From Embleya sp051903075 (GTDB lineage: Bacteria; Actinomycetota; Actinomycetes; Streptomycetales; Streptomycetaceae), in the NCBI RefSeq assembly GCF_051903075.1, contig NZ_CP182422.1:6758001-6822000 (forward strand): DNA of 64,000 bases, given 5' to 3'. The notes under the pieces are model-generated. The model saw only the letters and a program-made list of their open reading frames with translations, was not told the origin of the DNA and ran no database searches. Positions 32,973 to 40,933 of this stretch are shown piece by piece; within the stretch, counting starts at the first letter, position 1, and the number at the start of each line of letters is the position of its first letter. Both the position numbers and the translations under genes were made by a program.

Positions 32973-33448
32973 CCCGCGCCCTGACTCGTGGTCACCAGCA
33001 CCCACTGGTCGCTCTTGCCACCGCGCCAGCCGTAGACGGGGGCAGCGCCCTTGGCCCGGCAGGTCGCGGTCAGTTGGGTGCCCGCGGTCACCTCGGTGAT
33101 GGTCTTGCCCTTGCCCGGCTTCTCGCGTATTTCCAGGCCGATCGCCTGGCGCGCGATCACCGCCATCTTCACCGTCGAGGTGGGCGAGGGCACGGCCGTC
33201 CCGCTCGCCGACGGGTTCGCCGACCCGGACGCGCCGGGCGACACGGTGCTCGACGCGTTCTTCTTGTCGTTCTTGTCGTCGTCGCCGGAGAGCACCCACC
33301 ACACCAGGATCACGATCACCCCGACGATCACCGCCCCGATCACCAGACTGTTCCCGGATTTCGGTGGGGGCGGACCTCCCGCGCTCGGCGCCCGACGGGC
33401 GGGCGTCAGGCGACGCCAATCGAATCGGGACGACCCCGCAGACGGCAT
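32909..33448 (-). CDS. Membrane-anchored SH3-like domain protein
   Basis: A 179-residue protein with a basic, Pro-rich cytoplasmic N-terminus, one transmembrane helix (about residues 34-54), an Asp/Lys/Ser/Thr-rich linker, and an extracytoplasmic domain (about 95-179) that looks like a bacterial SH3 fold (GLEIREKPGKGKTITEVTAG and a final WLET strand). Two cysteines in the outer domain could form a disulfide. GAAGGAG lies six bases before the ATG at 33448. Bacterial SH3 domains often bind cell wall. It is convergent with the acyltransferase, overlapping it by 64 bases. The role is otherwise unknown. Confidence 0.78.
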   Translation of the reverse strand: MPSAGSSRFDWRRLTPARRAPSAGGPPPPKSGNSLVIGAVIVGVIVILVWWVLSGDDDKNDKKNASSTVSPGASGSANPSASGTAVPSPTSTVKMAVIARQAIGLEIREKPGKGKTITEVTAGTQLTATCRAKGAAPVYGWRGGKSDQWVLVTTSQGAGYAPEAWLETTGSVKDLLPMC

Positions 33449-33598
33449 GGTGACTCCTTCACACGGACGTGCGGTGATACCGGAAAAACTCGACGCTTGA
33501 TTCTTTCGTGTCCCGACCCCGTCACGGTAAGGCGATCCGGAATCGCCGCGCCGTACGATTCCCGGCCACATGTCACATCGGACCCCTATGGTCGGCGC

Positions 33599-34768
33599 AT
33601 GACCTCTGCGTTGCCACGGATCACCGACGACCAGCGACGAGCGCGTTTGGGCACTCGGCACCGACTGGCGGCCGGCGCGCGCGCCGCGCACGCGGAGGAC
33701 GCGGTCCGGTCCGTGCTCCTGCTGCACGCCACCGACCCGGCGACGGTGTACGTGTCCACCTGCGCGCGCCTGGCCGAACCGTCCGTCGCCGAGGTCCGGC
33801 GGGCGTTGTACACCGACCGCAGCCTGGTGCGGATGCCCGGCATGCGGCGCACCGTCTACGTGGTCCCGCGCGAACTCGTTCACGTGGTCCAGCGTTCCAG
33901 CACCGACGCGGTCGCGGTCACGCAGCGCCGGGTGCTGCTGCAGTTCCTCGCGTCCGGCGGCTACGACGAGGCGTGGCTGGAGCGGGTCGAGGCGGACACG
34001 GTGGCCGCGCTGGCCGGGATGGGCGAGGCCACCGCGATCGAACTGGGCGCGCGGGTACCGCTGTTGCGCACCCAGATCCGGGTCGCGGTGGGCAAGCCGT
34101 ACGAGGCGAACCAGGGGGTGTCCACGCGATTGTTGTTCACCCTCTCCTGCGAGGGCCGGATCGTCCGGGCCGAGCCGCAGGGGTCGTGGCTTTCCAGCCG
34201 CTTCCGCTACACGACCATGCCGCCGCTGCCCGAGATCGGAAAAACCGAGGCGAAGGCCGAGTTGGTGCGCGGCTGGCTGGCCGCCTTCGGGCCCGGCACG
34301 GCAGACGACCTCAAGTGGTGGACGGGCTGGACGACGGCCGACGTGCGGCACGCCCTGGCCGCGGTCCGGGCCGTCGAGGTGGGGCTGGACGACGGCACGA
34401 CCGGCTGGGTGCTGCCCGGCGACGAGGAGCCCGAGCCGGCCCCCGAGCCGTGGGCGGCCCTGCTGCCCGCACTCGACGCCACCCCGATGGGCTGGAAGTC
34501 CCGCGACTGGTACATCACGCCCGCGCTGCGCGAGCACCTGTTCGACCGTATGGGCAACATCGGCCCGACCGTCTGGTGGAACGGCCGCGTGGTCGGCGGC
34601 TGGTCCACCCGCCCCGACGGCGACCTCGTCTGGCGCGCCCTGGTCGACCTCGACCCCGAGGCGACCAAGGCGATCGAGGCGGAAGTGGCCCGGCACACCT
34701 CGTGGTTGGAGGGCACTCACATCACTCCGCGATTCCGCGTCCCCCTGGACCGCGAACTGAGCGCGTAG
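33599..34768 (+). CDS. HTH_42-type winged-helix DNA-binding protein
   Basis: A 389-residue protein of the HTH_42 (AlkZ/YcaQ-like) superfamily: three tandem winged helices followed by a beta-rich C-terminal part. Recognisable parts are the N-terminal helix pair, the ALYTDRSLVRMPGMRRTVYVV strand region and the central GQGSWLSSRF-like segment (here PQGSWLSSRFRY). Known DNA glycosylases of this fold use a QxQ or QxD motif; at the equivalent place this protein reads HATD (residues 43-46). It therefore belongs to a branch without the described catalytic glutamine, and glycosylase activity is uncertain. The ATG at 33599 is close after a TATGG sequence with no strong ribosome-binding site. It stands alone. 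Confidence 0.8.
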   Translation: MTSALPRITDDQRRARLGTRHRLAAGARAAHAEDAVRSVLLLHATDPATVYVSTCARLAEPSVAEVRRALYTDRSLVRMPGMRRTVYVVPRELVHVVQRSSTDAVAVTQRRVLLQFLASGGYDEAWLERVEADTVAALAGMGEATAIELGARVPLLRTQIRVAVGKPYEANQGVSTRLLFTLSCEGRIVRAEPQGSWLSSRFRYTTMPPLPEIGKTEAKAELVRGWLAAFGPGTADDLKWWTGWTTADVRHALAAVRAVEVGLDDGTTGWVLPGDEEPEPAPEPWAALLPALDATPMGWKSRDWYITPALREHLFDRMGNIGPTVWWNGRVVGGWSTRPDGDLVWRALVDLDPEATKAIEAEVARHTSWLEGTHITPRFRVPLDRELSA

Positions 34769-34807
34769 GTCGCGCCGGGGCGGACGGGACCGGGCCGGGG
34801 CCGGCGG

Positions 34808-35650
34808 TCAGGCCCGGCCGAGCGCCGCGCCCGCCTCCGCGCGGACCGGCTCGGCACGCGGGCCGGTGGTGTAGACGACGAGCAGCAGATCCGGATCCCC
34901 GGGCAGGGACAACGTCTCGTAGGTGATGTCCACGGGGTCGCCGCCGGCGGGGCGCAGGCGTTTGGTGCCGTGCGTCTTCTCGGCCACCTGGTGGGCGTCC
35001 CACAGCGGGCGGAAGCGCGGGTTGCCGGCGGACAACTCCTCGACGAGGGCGGCCATTCGGGTGTCCCCGGGGTGCCGCGCGGCGTCCAGGCGCAGATACC
35101 CGACGGTGTCGGCGGCGACCTGCTCCCACTCGGGATAGAAGGTGTGCGCGTCGGGGGCCAGGAACGCGTGCCGCGCCATGTTGCGCGCGTGCGGCGCCAT
35201 CGCGCTCAACCCCATCAGCGCGTCGGCAATCGTGTTCCACGCCACCACGTCCATGCAGCGGCCCAGCACGAACGCCGGCGCGTCGATCCGGTCCAGGAGC
35301 ACCTGTACACCCGGCCGCGCGGTCGAGGGCGCCGGCCGACGCACACTCACCCGGGTCGGCCGGGCCAGATCCCACATGTGCGCGTACTCGGTCGGATCCA
35401 GCCGCAGCGCCCGCCCGATCGCGTCCAGCACGGCGTCCGAGACGTGCTGTCCGCGGCCCTGCTCCAAGCGCACGTAGTAGTCGACGCTCACGCCGGCGAG
35501 CTGCGCCACCTCCTCGCGCCGCAAACCCGCCACCCGCCGCTTGCGGCCGAACACGGGCAGGCCGACCTCCTCGGGCCCGACCCGGGCGCGGCAGGCGCGC
35601 AGAAACCCGCCCAGTTGCTCGAAGGACGTGTCGGCGGACGTGGTGTTCAT
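34808..35650 (-). CDS. XRE/MmyB-type transcriptional regulator
   Basis: A 280-residue regulator with an N-terminal XRE helix-turn-helix (about residues 10-80; RREEVAQLAGVSVDYYVRLE) and a C-terminal MmyB-like ligand domain starting after the LRLDPTEYAHMWDL linker. Of the three MmyB regulators in this window it is the most typical in length. It is divergent from an SDR gene at 35813, the most frequent partner of this family in actinobacteria. The intergenic space has an inverted repeat and a CTCTGGGTGTCC word similar to the other XRE sites. It probably represses the SDR until a ligand binds. Confidence 0.88.
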   Translation of the reverse strand: MNTTSADTSFEQLGGFLRACRARVGPEEVGLPVFGRKRRVAGLRREEVAQLAGVSVDYYVRLEQGRGQHVSDAVLDAIGRALRLDPTEYAHMWDLARPTRVSVRRPAPSTARPGVQVLLDRIDAPAFVLGRCMDVVAWNTIADALMGLSAMAPHARNMARHAFLAPDAHTFYPEWEQVAADTVGYLRLDAARHPGDTRMAALVEELSAGNPRFRPLWDAHQVAEKTHGTKRLRPAGGDPVDITYETLSLPGDPDLLLVVYTTGPRAEPVRAEAGAALGRA

Positions 35651-35714
35651 GATCGGACTCTACTGCCGGCCCCTCGCCCGACGCGGCGACCGGGCGCGAA
35701 GGTGGTACCGCCGG

Positions 35715-35744
35715 ACCCAGGTAAACGTGTGCTCTGGGTGTCCG
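35715..35744. promoter_or_regulatory. Putative operator between XRE and SDR genes
   Basis: ACCCAG (35715-35720) and CTGGGT (35734-35739) form a 6-base inverted repeat with a 13-base spacer, 74 bases before the SDR start. The right half, GCTCTGGGTGTCC (35731-35743), resembles the words next to the XRE genes at 5063 and 60524. Binding by the adjacent regulator is inferred. Confidence 0.45.
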
Positions 35745-35812
35745 CGCGGCCCGGCGGCACAGTGATCCGAGTCAGCAGATCACGCAGTACGGATCAATCC
35801 GGGAGACCCCCC

Positions 35813-36589
35813 ATGAACCACACCGCACCCACCGCGCTCACCGGTCGCACCGCCGTCGTCACCGGGGCCGCCAGCGGCATCGGCGCCGAGACCGCCCGGC
35901 AACTCGCCGCGAACGGCGCGCGGGTCGCCCTGCTGGCCCGCAGGGAGGACCGACTGAAGGACCTCGCCGCCGAGATCGAGGCCGGCGGCGGTACGGCGCT
36001 CGCCGTCGCGGTCGACGTCACCGACCAGGACTCGGTGGACGCGGGCGCGGCCCGGATCCGGACCGAGCTGGGCCGCGTCGACCTGGTCGTCAACGCGGCC
36101 GGGGTGATGTTGCCCAACCCGCTCGACGACGGCCGGATCGACGAGTGGACCCGGATGATCGACACCAACGTCACCGGCGCGCTGCGGATCATCCGGGCGT
36201 TCACCGCGGACCTGGTCGCCGCGGCGGCCGACGGCGGCACGGCGGACCTGGTCGACGTCTCCTCGATCGGCGCGCACGTGACCTTCCCGAACTACGCCGT
36301 CTACGGCGCGACCAAGGCCGCGCTCACCCACCTGTCGGCGTCCCTGCGCAGCGAACTGGGCCCGCGCGACGTCCGGGTCACCAACATCGAGCCCGGCCTG
36401 ACCGACACCGAACTCGGCTCGCACATCGACAACGCCGCGCTCGGCGAGGCCGGCCAACTCGGCGCCATGTTCGACACGATCGGCGCCCTGTCCCCGGCCG
36501 ACGTGGCCGACCTGATCGTGTACACCACAACCCGCCCCCGCCACATCAACCTCCGCCACCTGATCATCCTCCCCACCCACCAGGCATGA
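35813..36589 (+). CDS. Short-chain dehydrogenase/reductase
   Basis: A 258-residue classical SDR. The cofactor motif TGAASGIG is at residues 17-24, NAAG at about 94-97, the catalytic Ser151, and Tyr164/Lys168 in YGATK. ARRE after strand two suggests NADP preference. It belongs to the YdfG/clavulanate-dehydrogenase-like group often found beside MmyB regulators. GGGAGA precedes the ATG at 35813. The divergent XRE gene probably controls it. The substrate is unknown; an aldehyde or ketone reductase role is the usual expectation. Confidence 0.88.
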   Translation: MNHTAPTALTGRTAVVTGAASGIGAETARQLAANGARVALLARREDRLKDLAAEIEAGGGTALAVAVDVTDQDSVDAGAARIRTELGRVDLVVNAAGVMLPNPLDDGRIDEWTRMIDTNVTGALRIIRAFTADLVAAAADGGTADLVDVSSIGAHVTFPNYAVYGATKAALTHLSASLRSELGPRDVRVTNIEPGLTDTELGSHIDNAALGEAGQLGAMFDTIGALSPADVADLIVYTTTRPRHINLRHLIILPTHQA

Positions 36590-36848
36590 CCCCACCCCAC
36601 CAACCACCGACCGCCCCCCGCCCACGGCGGACGGCCGGCGGGGCCCACCGCCAGGCGTCCGCCGGGGTTGCCCACCGCGCCAACGGCTGCCGCCGCGCCG
36701 CCCGCGGCCGGCGGGTGGGGCCCGCGCCCCGACCGCCCGGTGCGCCCGCTCCCCACGGCTCGCCCGCCGCCCGTCGCCGCGCCACCGGCCACGGTTCGTC
36801 GCGCGGCCGGTTACCGATTCAGCCGCAGGTGGGGGTGTGCGGGGGATG
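36590..36848. other. Low-complexity intergenic stretch
   Basis: Downstream of the SDR gene is a strongly C-rich stretch of short CCCACC/CCACCG words, then GC-rich DNA without recognised gene or hairpin. Short frames on both strands here are Arg/Ala/Pro-rich and look non-coding. Confidence 0.4.
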
Positions 36849-36878
36849 TTGCGTTGAGGGGGCGGTGTTGACTATGAC
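36849..36878 (+). promoter_or_regulatory. Candidate promoter of 36919 gene
   Basis: TTGCGT (36849-36854) and TATGAC (36873-36878) are 18 bases apart and about 40 bases before the GTG start of the next gene, whose ribosome-binding site AGGAG is at 36907-36911. TTGACT at 36868 is an alternative -35 box without a good partner. Confidence 0.4.
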
Positions 36879-36918
36879 TTGTCAGGGCCGGTCGGCACCC
36901 CCTTGCTAGGAGTTTTTC

Positions 36919-37617
36919 GTGGCGTTGTTTCGTCGCCAGTCGCGCAATCAGCAGAACACCGCCTGGGGACAGGACGTGCGCGGTGTCCTGATGAGCGCGC
37001 CGCCCGAGCGGATCAGGCAGGATCTGCGGCTGATGATCAGCCGTCCCGGCCCGCACCTCGGCGCGCAGGGCATGGTGTGGCCGCTGGGCGTGCGCGGCGA
37101 GATCGTCGCCGTGGCGTGCGTGAAGGGGCCGGACGGCACCGCGGTCACGATCGAGACGCCGATGGTGCAGCACTGGGGGATGGCCGTCGAGGACGTGTGG
37201 CTCCAGGGCGCGACCAACCTCCGGATGGAGGGCTACGGCGGCACGCCGATGGAGATCTCCCCCGGCGCCACGCTGCACTCGCTGCTCGGCCAGAGCTGGC
37301 CCGGCTCGGCGCAACTGTTCCGCCTCGGCGAGGCGATCGGCGACCCACTGCGCGCCGGCGCCCTGGTGTGCGCGCCGGTGGACAACGGTCTGCTCGCGCT
37401 GCCGCTCAACTCGCAGCGCACGGTGGGCATGGCCGGATTCGTACTGAAGACCGCACAGGGCCTGACCCGGGACCAACAGCCCCTGTCCACCGGGATGTTC
37501 TGGTGGCACGAGGGCATCCTGGAAGAGCTGGAGGTCGAGTGGAAGGGCCCCGAACACGCGAGCCTGACCGGATCCGCCCGCTTCGGCCAAGTCGTTCGCG
37601 CGCTCCCGCAGCAGTAG
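36919..37617 (+). CDS. Uncharacterised conserved-looking protein
   Basis: A 232-residue soluble protein that I do not recognise. It begins with a basic patch (MALFRRQSRNQ), then mixed alpha/beta sequence with regular turns and several Trp residues (MVWPLGVRGEIVAV, PMVQHWGMAVEDVWLQ, GMFWWHEGILEELEVEW). Composition and a good ribosome-binding site (AGGAG, seven bases before the GTG) say it is a real gene. It ends convergent to the PCMT-like gene 35 bases away. There is no signal peptide or membrane helix. No function is offered. Confidence 0.7.
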   Translation: MALFRRQSRNQQNTAWGQDVRGVLMSAPPERIRQDLRLMISRPGPHLGAQGMVWPLGVRGEIVAVACVKGPDGTAVTIETPMVQHWGMAVEDVWLQGATNLRMEGYGGTPMEISPGATLHSLLGQSWPGSAQLFRLGEAIGDPLRAGALVCAPVDNGLLALPLNSQRTVGMAGFVLKTAQGLTRDQQPLSTGMFWWHEGILEELEVEWKGPEHASLTGSARFGQVVRALPQQ

Positions 37618-37651
37618 CCGCGACAACACCTCGCCCACCGGCGCGCGGGGC

Positions 37652-38788
37652 CTACATCTCGGTCAGCCGATAGTGGTACCGCTCCCGCTCCACCGTCCAC
37701 GACCGCCCGTCAGGGCGCGGTGCGGGCGGGAAGGCGGTACCCGCCGGAACCGCCTCGACCCGCAGCCGGTCGGCATCCACCACCGGCGCGCCCGCCACCC
37801 CGTAGTACAAATCGACCGCCGCGTCCCGATCGCCGTAGACCAGGATGCGATCCCGCATCAACACCGCCAGCGCGGGCCGCTCCGGGTCGAACAACCCCCA
37901 CGTCGTGCCGTCGCCCGGATGCCCCAGGAACAACACCGAACGCGGCTCGGCCAGCGCGAACCCGGTCAGCCGCGCGTCCACCGGGCCGAGCACCGGACCC
38001 GCGTCCACCGCGCCGTGATCGATCAGGTCGCGCAGCACGTCCAACGCGGCCGGCGGCAGATCCTCGCCGATCACCGCGAGATCGCCGGTCAGCGCGTGGG
38101 TGCGCCCCGGACCGGCGTGCGGCCCGCGCAACTGGAGGAATCCGCAGCGCGCGACCGACACGCTGGTCAGCGCCGCGCCCTCGGTCCGCTCCCAGGCGAT
38201 CGCCAACTCCAACCCGGGCCGCAACCACATCGGCGCGACCAGCACCCCGTCCGGGGCCAACTGCTCCACCCACGCCGGCGGCAGATCCGGCACACCCACC
38301 GTGGCCTCGATCCGGTCGAACGGCGCCCGGTCCGCGACGCCGGCCCAGCCGTCCCCGGCCCGCACGTCCACATGTATCCCGAGCCCGGCCAACCGCCGCG
38401 CCGCCGCGCCCGCCAACTCGGCGGACACCTCGACGCTGACCACCTCGCCCGTCGCCCCCACCAGATGCGCCAGCAGCGCCGCGTTGTAGCCGCTGCCCGT
38501 GCCGATCTCCAGCACCCGCATCCCGGGCCGCACGGCCAGCTGTTCGAGCATCAGCGTGATCATCGCCGGCTGGCTGACCGTACTGTCCGGCAACCCGCGC
38601 GCGTCGATCGACAACACCACCACGCGGTCCTCGTACGCACGCGCCGGCGAGGTGCCGCCGGGCATGAACACCTCGCGCGGCACCTCGGCCATCGCGCTCG
38701 CGACCGCCTCGGTGCGGATACTCCCGCCCAGCCGCAATCGCTCCACCAGCGCGTTCCGCAGCCGGGCCGCCGTGCGCTCGTCGTTCAT
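37652..38788 (-). CDS. Protein-L-isoaspartate O-methyltransferase-like enzyme
   Basis: A 378-residue protein whose first 210 residues match protein-L-isoaspartate (D-aspartate) O-methyltransferase: the SQPAMITLMLEQL segment, the SAM motif RVLEIGTGSGYNAALLAHLVG (from residue 91) and the RIEATVGVPDLPPAWVEQL region. Instead of stopping near 210-220 residues, it continues with a roughly 160-residue C-terminal domain that ends in a strand-rich stretch (TVERERYHYRL). Similar long forms occur in actinobacteria, some linked to peptide natural products. The ATG at 38788 is chosen over the start at 38830. It has no obvious precursor peptide gene nearby. The target is unknown. Confidence 0.83.
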   Translation of the reverse strand: MNDERTAARLRNALVERLRLGGSIRTEAVASAMAEVPREVFMPGGTSPARAYEDRVVVLSIDARGLPDSTVSQPAMITLMLEQLAVRPGMRVLEIGTGSGYNAALLAHLVGATGEVVSVEVSAELAGAAARRLAGLGIHVDVRAGDGWAGVADRAPFDRIEATVGVPDLPPAWVEQLAPDGVLVAPMWLRPGLELAIAWERTEGAALTSVSVARCGFLQLRGPHAGPGRTHALTGDLAVIGEDLPPAALDVLRDLIDHGAVDAGPVLGPVDARLTGFALAEPRSVLFLGHPGDGTTWGLFDPERPALAVLMRDRILVYGDRDAAVDLYYGVAGAPVVDADRLRVEAVPAGTAFPPAPRPDGRSWTVERERYHYRLTEM

Positions 38789-38952
38789 GGCCCCCGTGTA
38801 CCCACCTCGGCGCCCGTCGGCACCCCGCACGGCGCCCGGCCCGCTCCACGCGCGCCCCCCGGATCCCCACGCATCCCTCTTGTCCCACCACCCCCTCGTG
38901 TGGACGATGGGCCGACGATGACCGGCGCGTGCGCCGGCGGAATGGGGACACG

Positions 38953-39372
38953 GTGACCTACCACGAGAGCATTCGCATCGAGGCGACGGCCGAGCGGGTC
39001 TGGGAGATCCTGATGGACGTCGAGCGTTGGCCCACCTGGACCGCGTCCATGAGCGAGGTGCGCCGGTTGGACCGGGAGCCGTTCGGCGTCGGCAGCCGGG
39101 TCCGGGTCAAGCAGCCCCGACTGCCCGCCACGCAATGGGTGGTCACCGAATGCGAACCGGGGCGATCGTTCACCTGGACGTCGCGCAGCGGCGGGGTGAC
39201 CACCCACGCCGACCACCGCATCCGGGTCGACGAGGGCGTCACGGTGGAGCTGATCCTGCGCCAGAGCGGCCTGCTCACCCCGCTGATCGGCCTGATCGCG
39301 GGCAAGCTGACCCGGCGCTACCTGCGGATGGAGGCGGAGGGCCTGAAGGAGCGCGCCGAACGCGACGCCTGA
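38953..39372 (+). CDS. SRPBCC-family protein
   Basis: A 139-residue START-like (SRPBCC/polyketide cyclase) protein. The pattern is typical: an opening strand (YHESIRIEATAERVWEILMDVERWPTW), a central beta sheet, and a long C-terminal helix (IAGKLTRRYLRMEAEGLKERAE). The fold encloses a hydrophobic pocket and can bind lipids or act as aromatase/cyclase; here no catalytic partner genes are close. The GTG at 38953 follows GGGGACAC. It is convergent with the NADH dehydrogenase gene, with a hairpin between them. Confidence 0.83.
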   Translation: MTYHESIRIEATAERVWEILMDVERWPTWTASMSEVRRLDREPFGVGSRVRVKQPRLPATQWVVTECEPGRSFTWTSRSGGVTTHADHRIRVDEGVTVELILRQSGLLTPLIGLIAGKLTRRYLRMEAEGLKERAERDA

Positions 39373-39373
39373 T

Positions 39374-39396
39374 CGGGGCGCACGGCGGGCGCCCCG
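39374..39396. terminator. Bidirectional hairpin
   Basis: CGGGGCGC (39374-39381) pairs with GCGCCCCG (39389-39396), an 8-base perfect stem with a 7-base loop. It sits exactly between the convergent SRPBCC and NDH-2 genes and can terminate both. Confidence 0.65.
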
Positions 39397-39403
39397 GCCC
39401 CGC

Positions 39404-40759
39404 CTACGGGTGCGCGGCGCGCGAGCCGGTGCGCGCGGTGATCTCGTCGCCGGACAGGTACGCGTCGGTCTTCTCCAGGTTGCCCATCCGGCCGTCCTGG
39501 TCGGACATGAAGCCGAGCCGGACCAGGTCGTCGCCGGCGAAGGCGTGCTGGATCCAGTTGGACAACACCCGGGTGCGGGCCCGGATCGACGGTACCGTCA
39601 GCAGGTGGTAGCCGCGCGTGATCGCCTGCGCGGGCAGGCCGCGCATCTCGTAGCCGAGCGGCCGGGCCACCGCCTGGGTGCCGCCGAGGTCGACGACCAG
39701 ACCCAGGTCCTTGTGCCGGAACGCGCTCAGCGGTTGGCCGCGCAGCGCGGCGACCACATTGGCCGCGGCGATCTTGGCCTGGCGGTGCGCGTACTGCGCG
39801 GTGGGCGGGCAGATCGCGCCGTCCCCCTTGGCCAGGTCCGGAACGGCCGCGGCGTCGCCGAGCGCGAACACGTCCGGATACCCGGGCACGGCCAGATCGG
39901 CGGCGACCGCCAGCCGGCCGCGCACCAGCTCGGTGCCCAGCGTGCCGACCAGCGGGCTCGCGGTGACACCCGCCGTCCAGACCAGCGTGCGGCACGGCAA
40001 CTTCTCACCCGTCGTCAGGGTGACCGAGTCCTCGGTGATCTCCTGCACGCTGACCCCGAGCCGCACGTCCACGCCGCGCTTGGCCAGCATCTGCAGGGTG
40101 GCCTTGCCCAGGTTCTCGCCGAGTTCGGGCAGCAGGCGCGGGGCGATGTCGACGATCATCCAGCGCACCTGTGCGGGGTCCAGGCGCGGGAAGTGCCGCA
40201 GCGCCTTGGTGGTCAACATCTCCAGGCACGCGGCGGTCTCCACACCCGCGTAGCCACCGCCGACCACGATGAACTGGCAGCGCGAGGCGCGCTCGGCCGG
40301 ATCGGTGCTGGAGTTGGCGATCTCCAGCTGGGCGATCACGTGGTCGCGCAGATACACCGCCTCGGCCAGGTTCTTCATGCCGTGGCCGTAGGTGGTCAGG
40401 CCGGGGATGTCGAAGGTACGGGTGACGCTGCCCGGGGCCAGGACCAGCTTGTCGTAGTGCTCGTTGCCGACGTCGCCGGAGATCTTGCGCACCACGCAGA
40501 CCTTCGCGGCCAGGTCCACGCCGATCACGCCGCCGGGGAGCACGTGCGTGCGGTCGAACATCCGGTGCAGCGGCACCGCCGTGGTACGCGAGGACAACAC
40601 CCCGGCCGCGACCTGCGGCAGCAGCGGGCGGTACACCATGTAGTCCATCGGACTGATCAGCACGATCTCGGCCTCGCGGGGACCGAGGGACCGCTCCAAC
40701 CTGCGCACCGTCTCGAACCCCGCGAACCCTGCTCCGACGACCACCACCCGCTGCACCAT
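39404..40759 (-). CDS. ndh: Type II NADH dehydrogenase (NDH-2)-like oxidoreductase
   Basis: A 451-residue FAD/NAD(P)-binding flavoprotein. The FAD dinucleotide motif GAGFAGFE is at residues 9-16, the NAD motif GGGYAGVE at 167-174, and a second FAD-contact segment, VFALGDAAAVPD, lies further on. The RPLLPQVAAG segment and a C-terminal amphipathic, partly aromatic region are usual in NDH-2, which passes electrons from NADH to quinone at the inner face of the membrane without pumping protons. GAAGGGG precedes the ATG at 40759. It stands as a single gene. A ferredoxin/other-quinone reductase function cannot be excluded. Confidence 0.87.
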   Translation of the reverse strand: MVQRVVVVGAGFAGFETVRRLERSLGPREAEIVLISPMDYMVYRPLLPQVAAGVLSSRTTAVPLHRMFDRTHVLPGGVIGVDLAAKVCVVRKISGDVGNEHYDKLVLAPGSVTRTFDIPGLTTYGHGMKNLAEAVYLRDHVIAQLEIANSSTDPAERASRCQFIVVGGGYAGVETAACLEMLTTKALRHFPRLDPAQVRWMIVDIAPRLLPELGENLGKATLQMLAKRGVDVRLGVSVQEITEDSVTLTTGEKLPCRTLVWTAGVTASPLVGTLGTELVRGRLAVAADLAVPGYPDVFALGDAAAVPDLAKGDGAICPPTAQYAHRQAKIAAANVVAALRGQPLSAFRHKDLGLVVDLGGTQAVARPLGYEMRGLPAQAITRGYHLLTVPSIRARTRVLSNWIQHAFAGDDLVRLGFMSDQDGRMGNLEKTDAYLSGDEITARTGSRAAHP

Positions 40760-40933
40760 GGCTGCCCCTTCCGGGAAGGCCCGGGCAGGAAACCCGCGAC
40801 CATTTGGCACATTTTGTCCAAACATATGGCCGAGCGGCGGAGGCCACGAGCGGGACGGGCCATCCGGGGGGCGGAACGACGGCGGGCGGCGACGGGCCGG
40901 GAAGAGCGCCGGTGGGCGGCGGCGTGGGCGGGC

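Noticed and set aside
31436..33598. Upstream in-frame extension of the winged-helix protein
   Set aside because: It overlaps the acyltransferase in a different frame and the SH3-like gene in antisense, with no family match; the ATG at 33599 gives a full-length family member.
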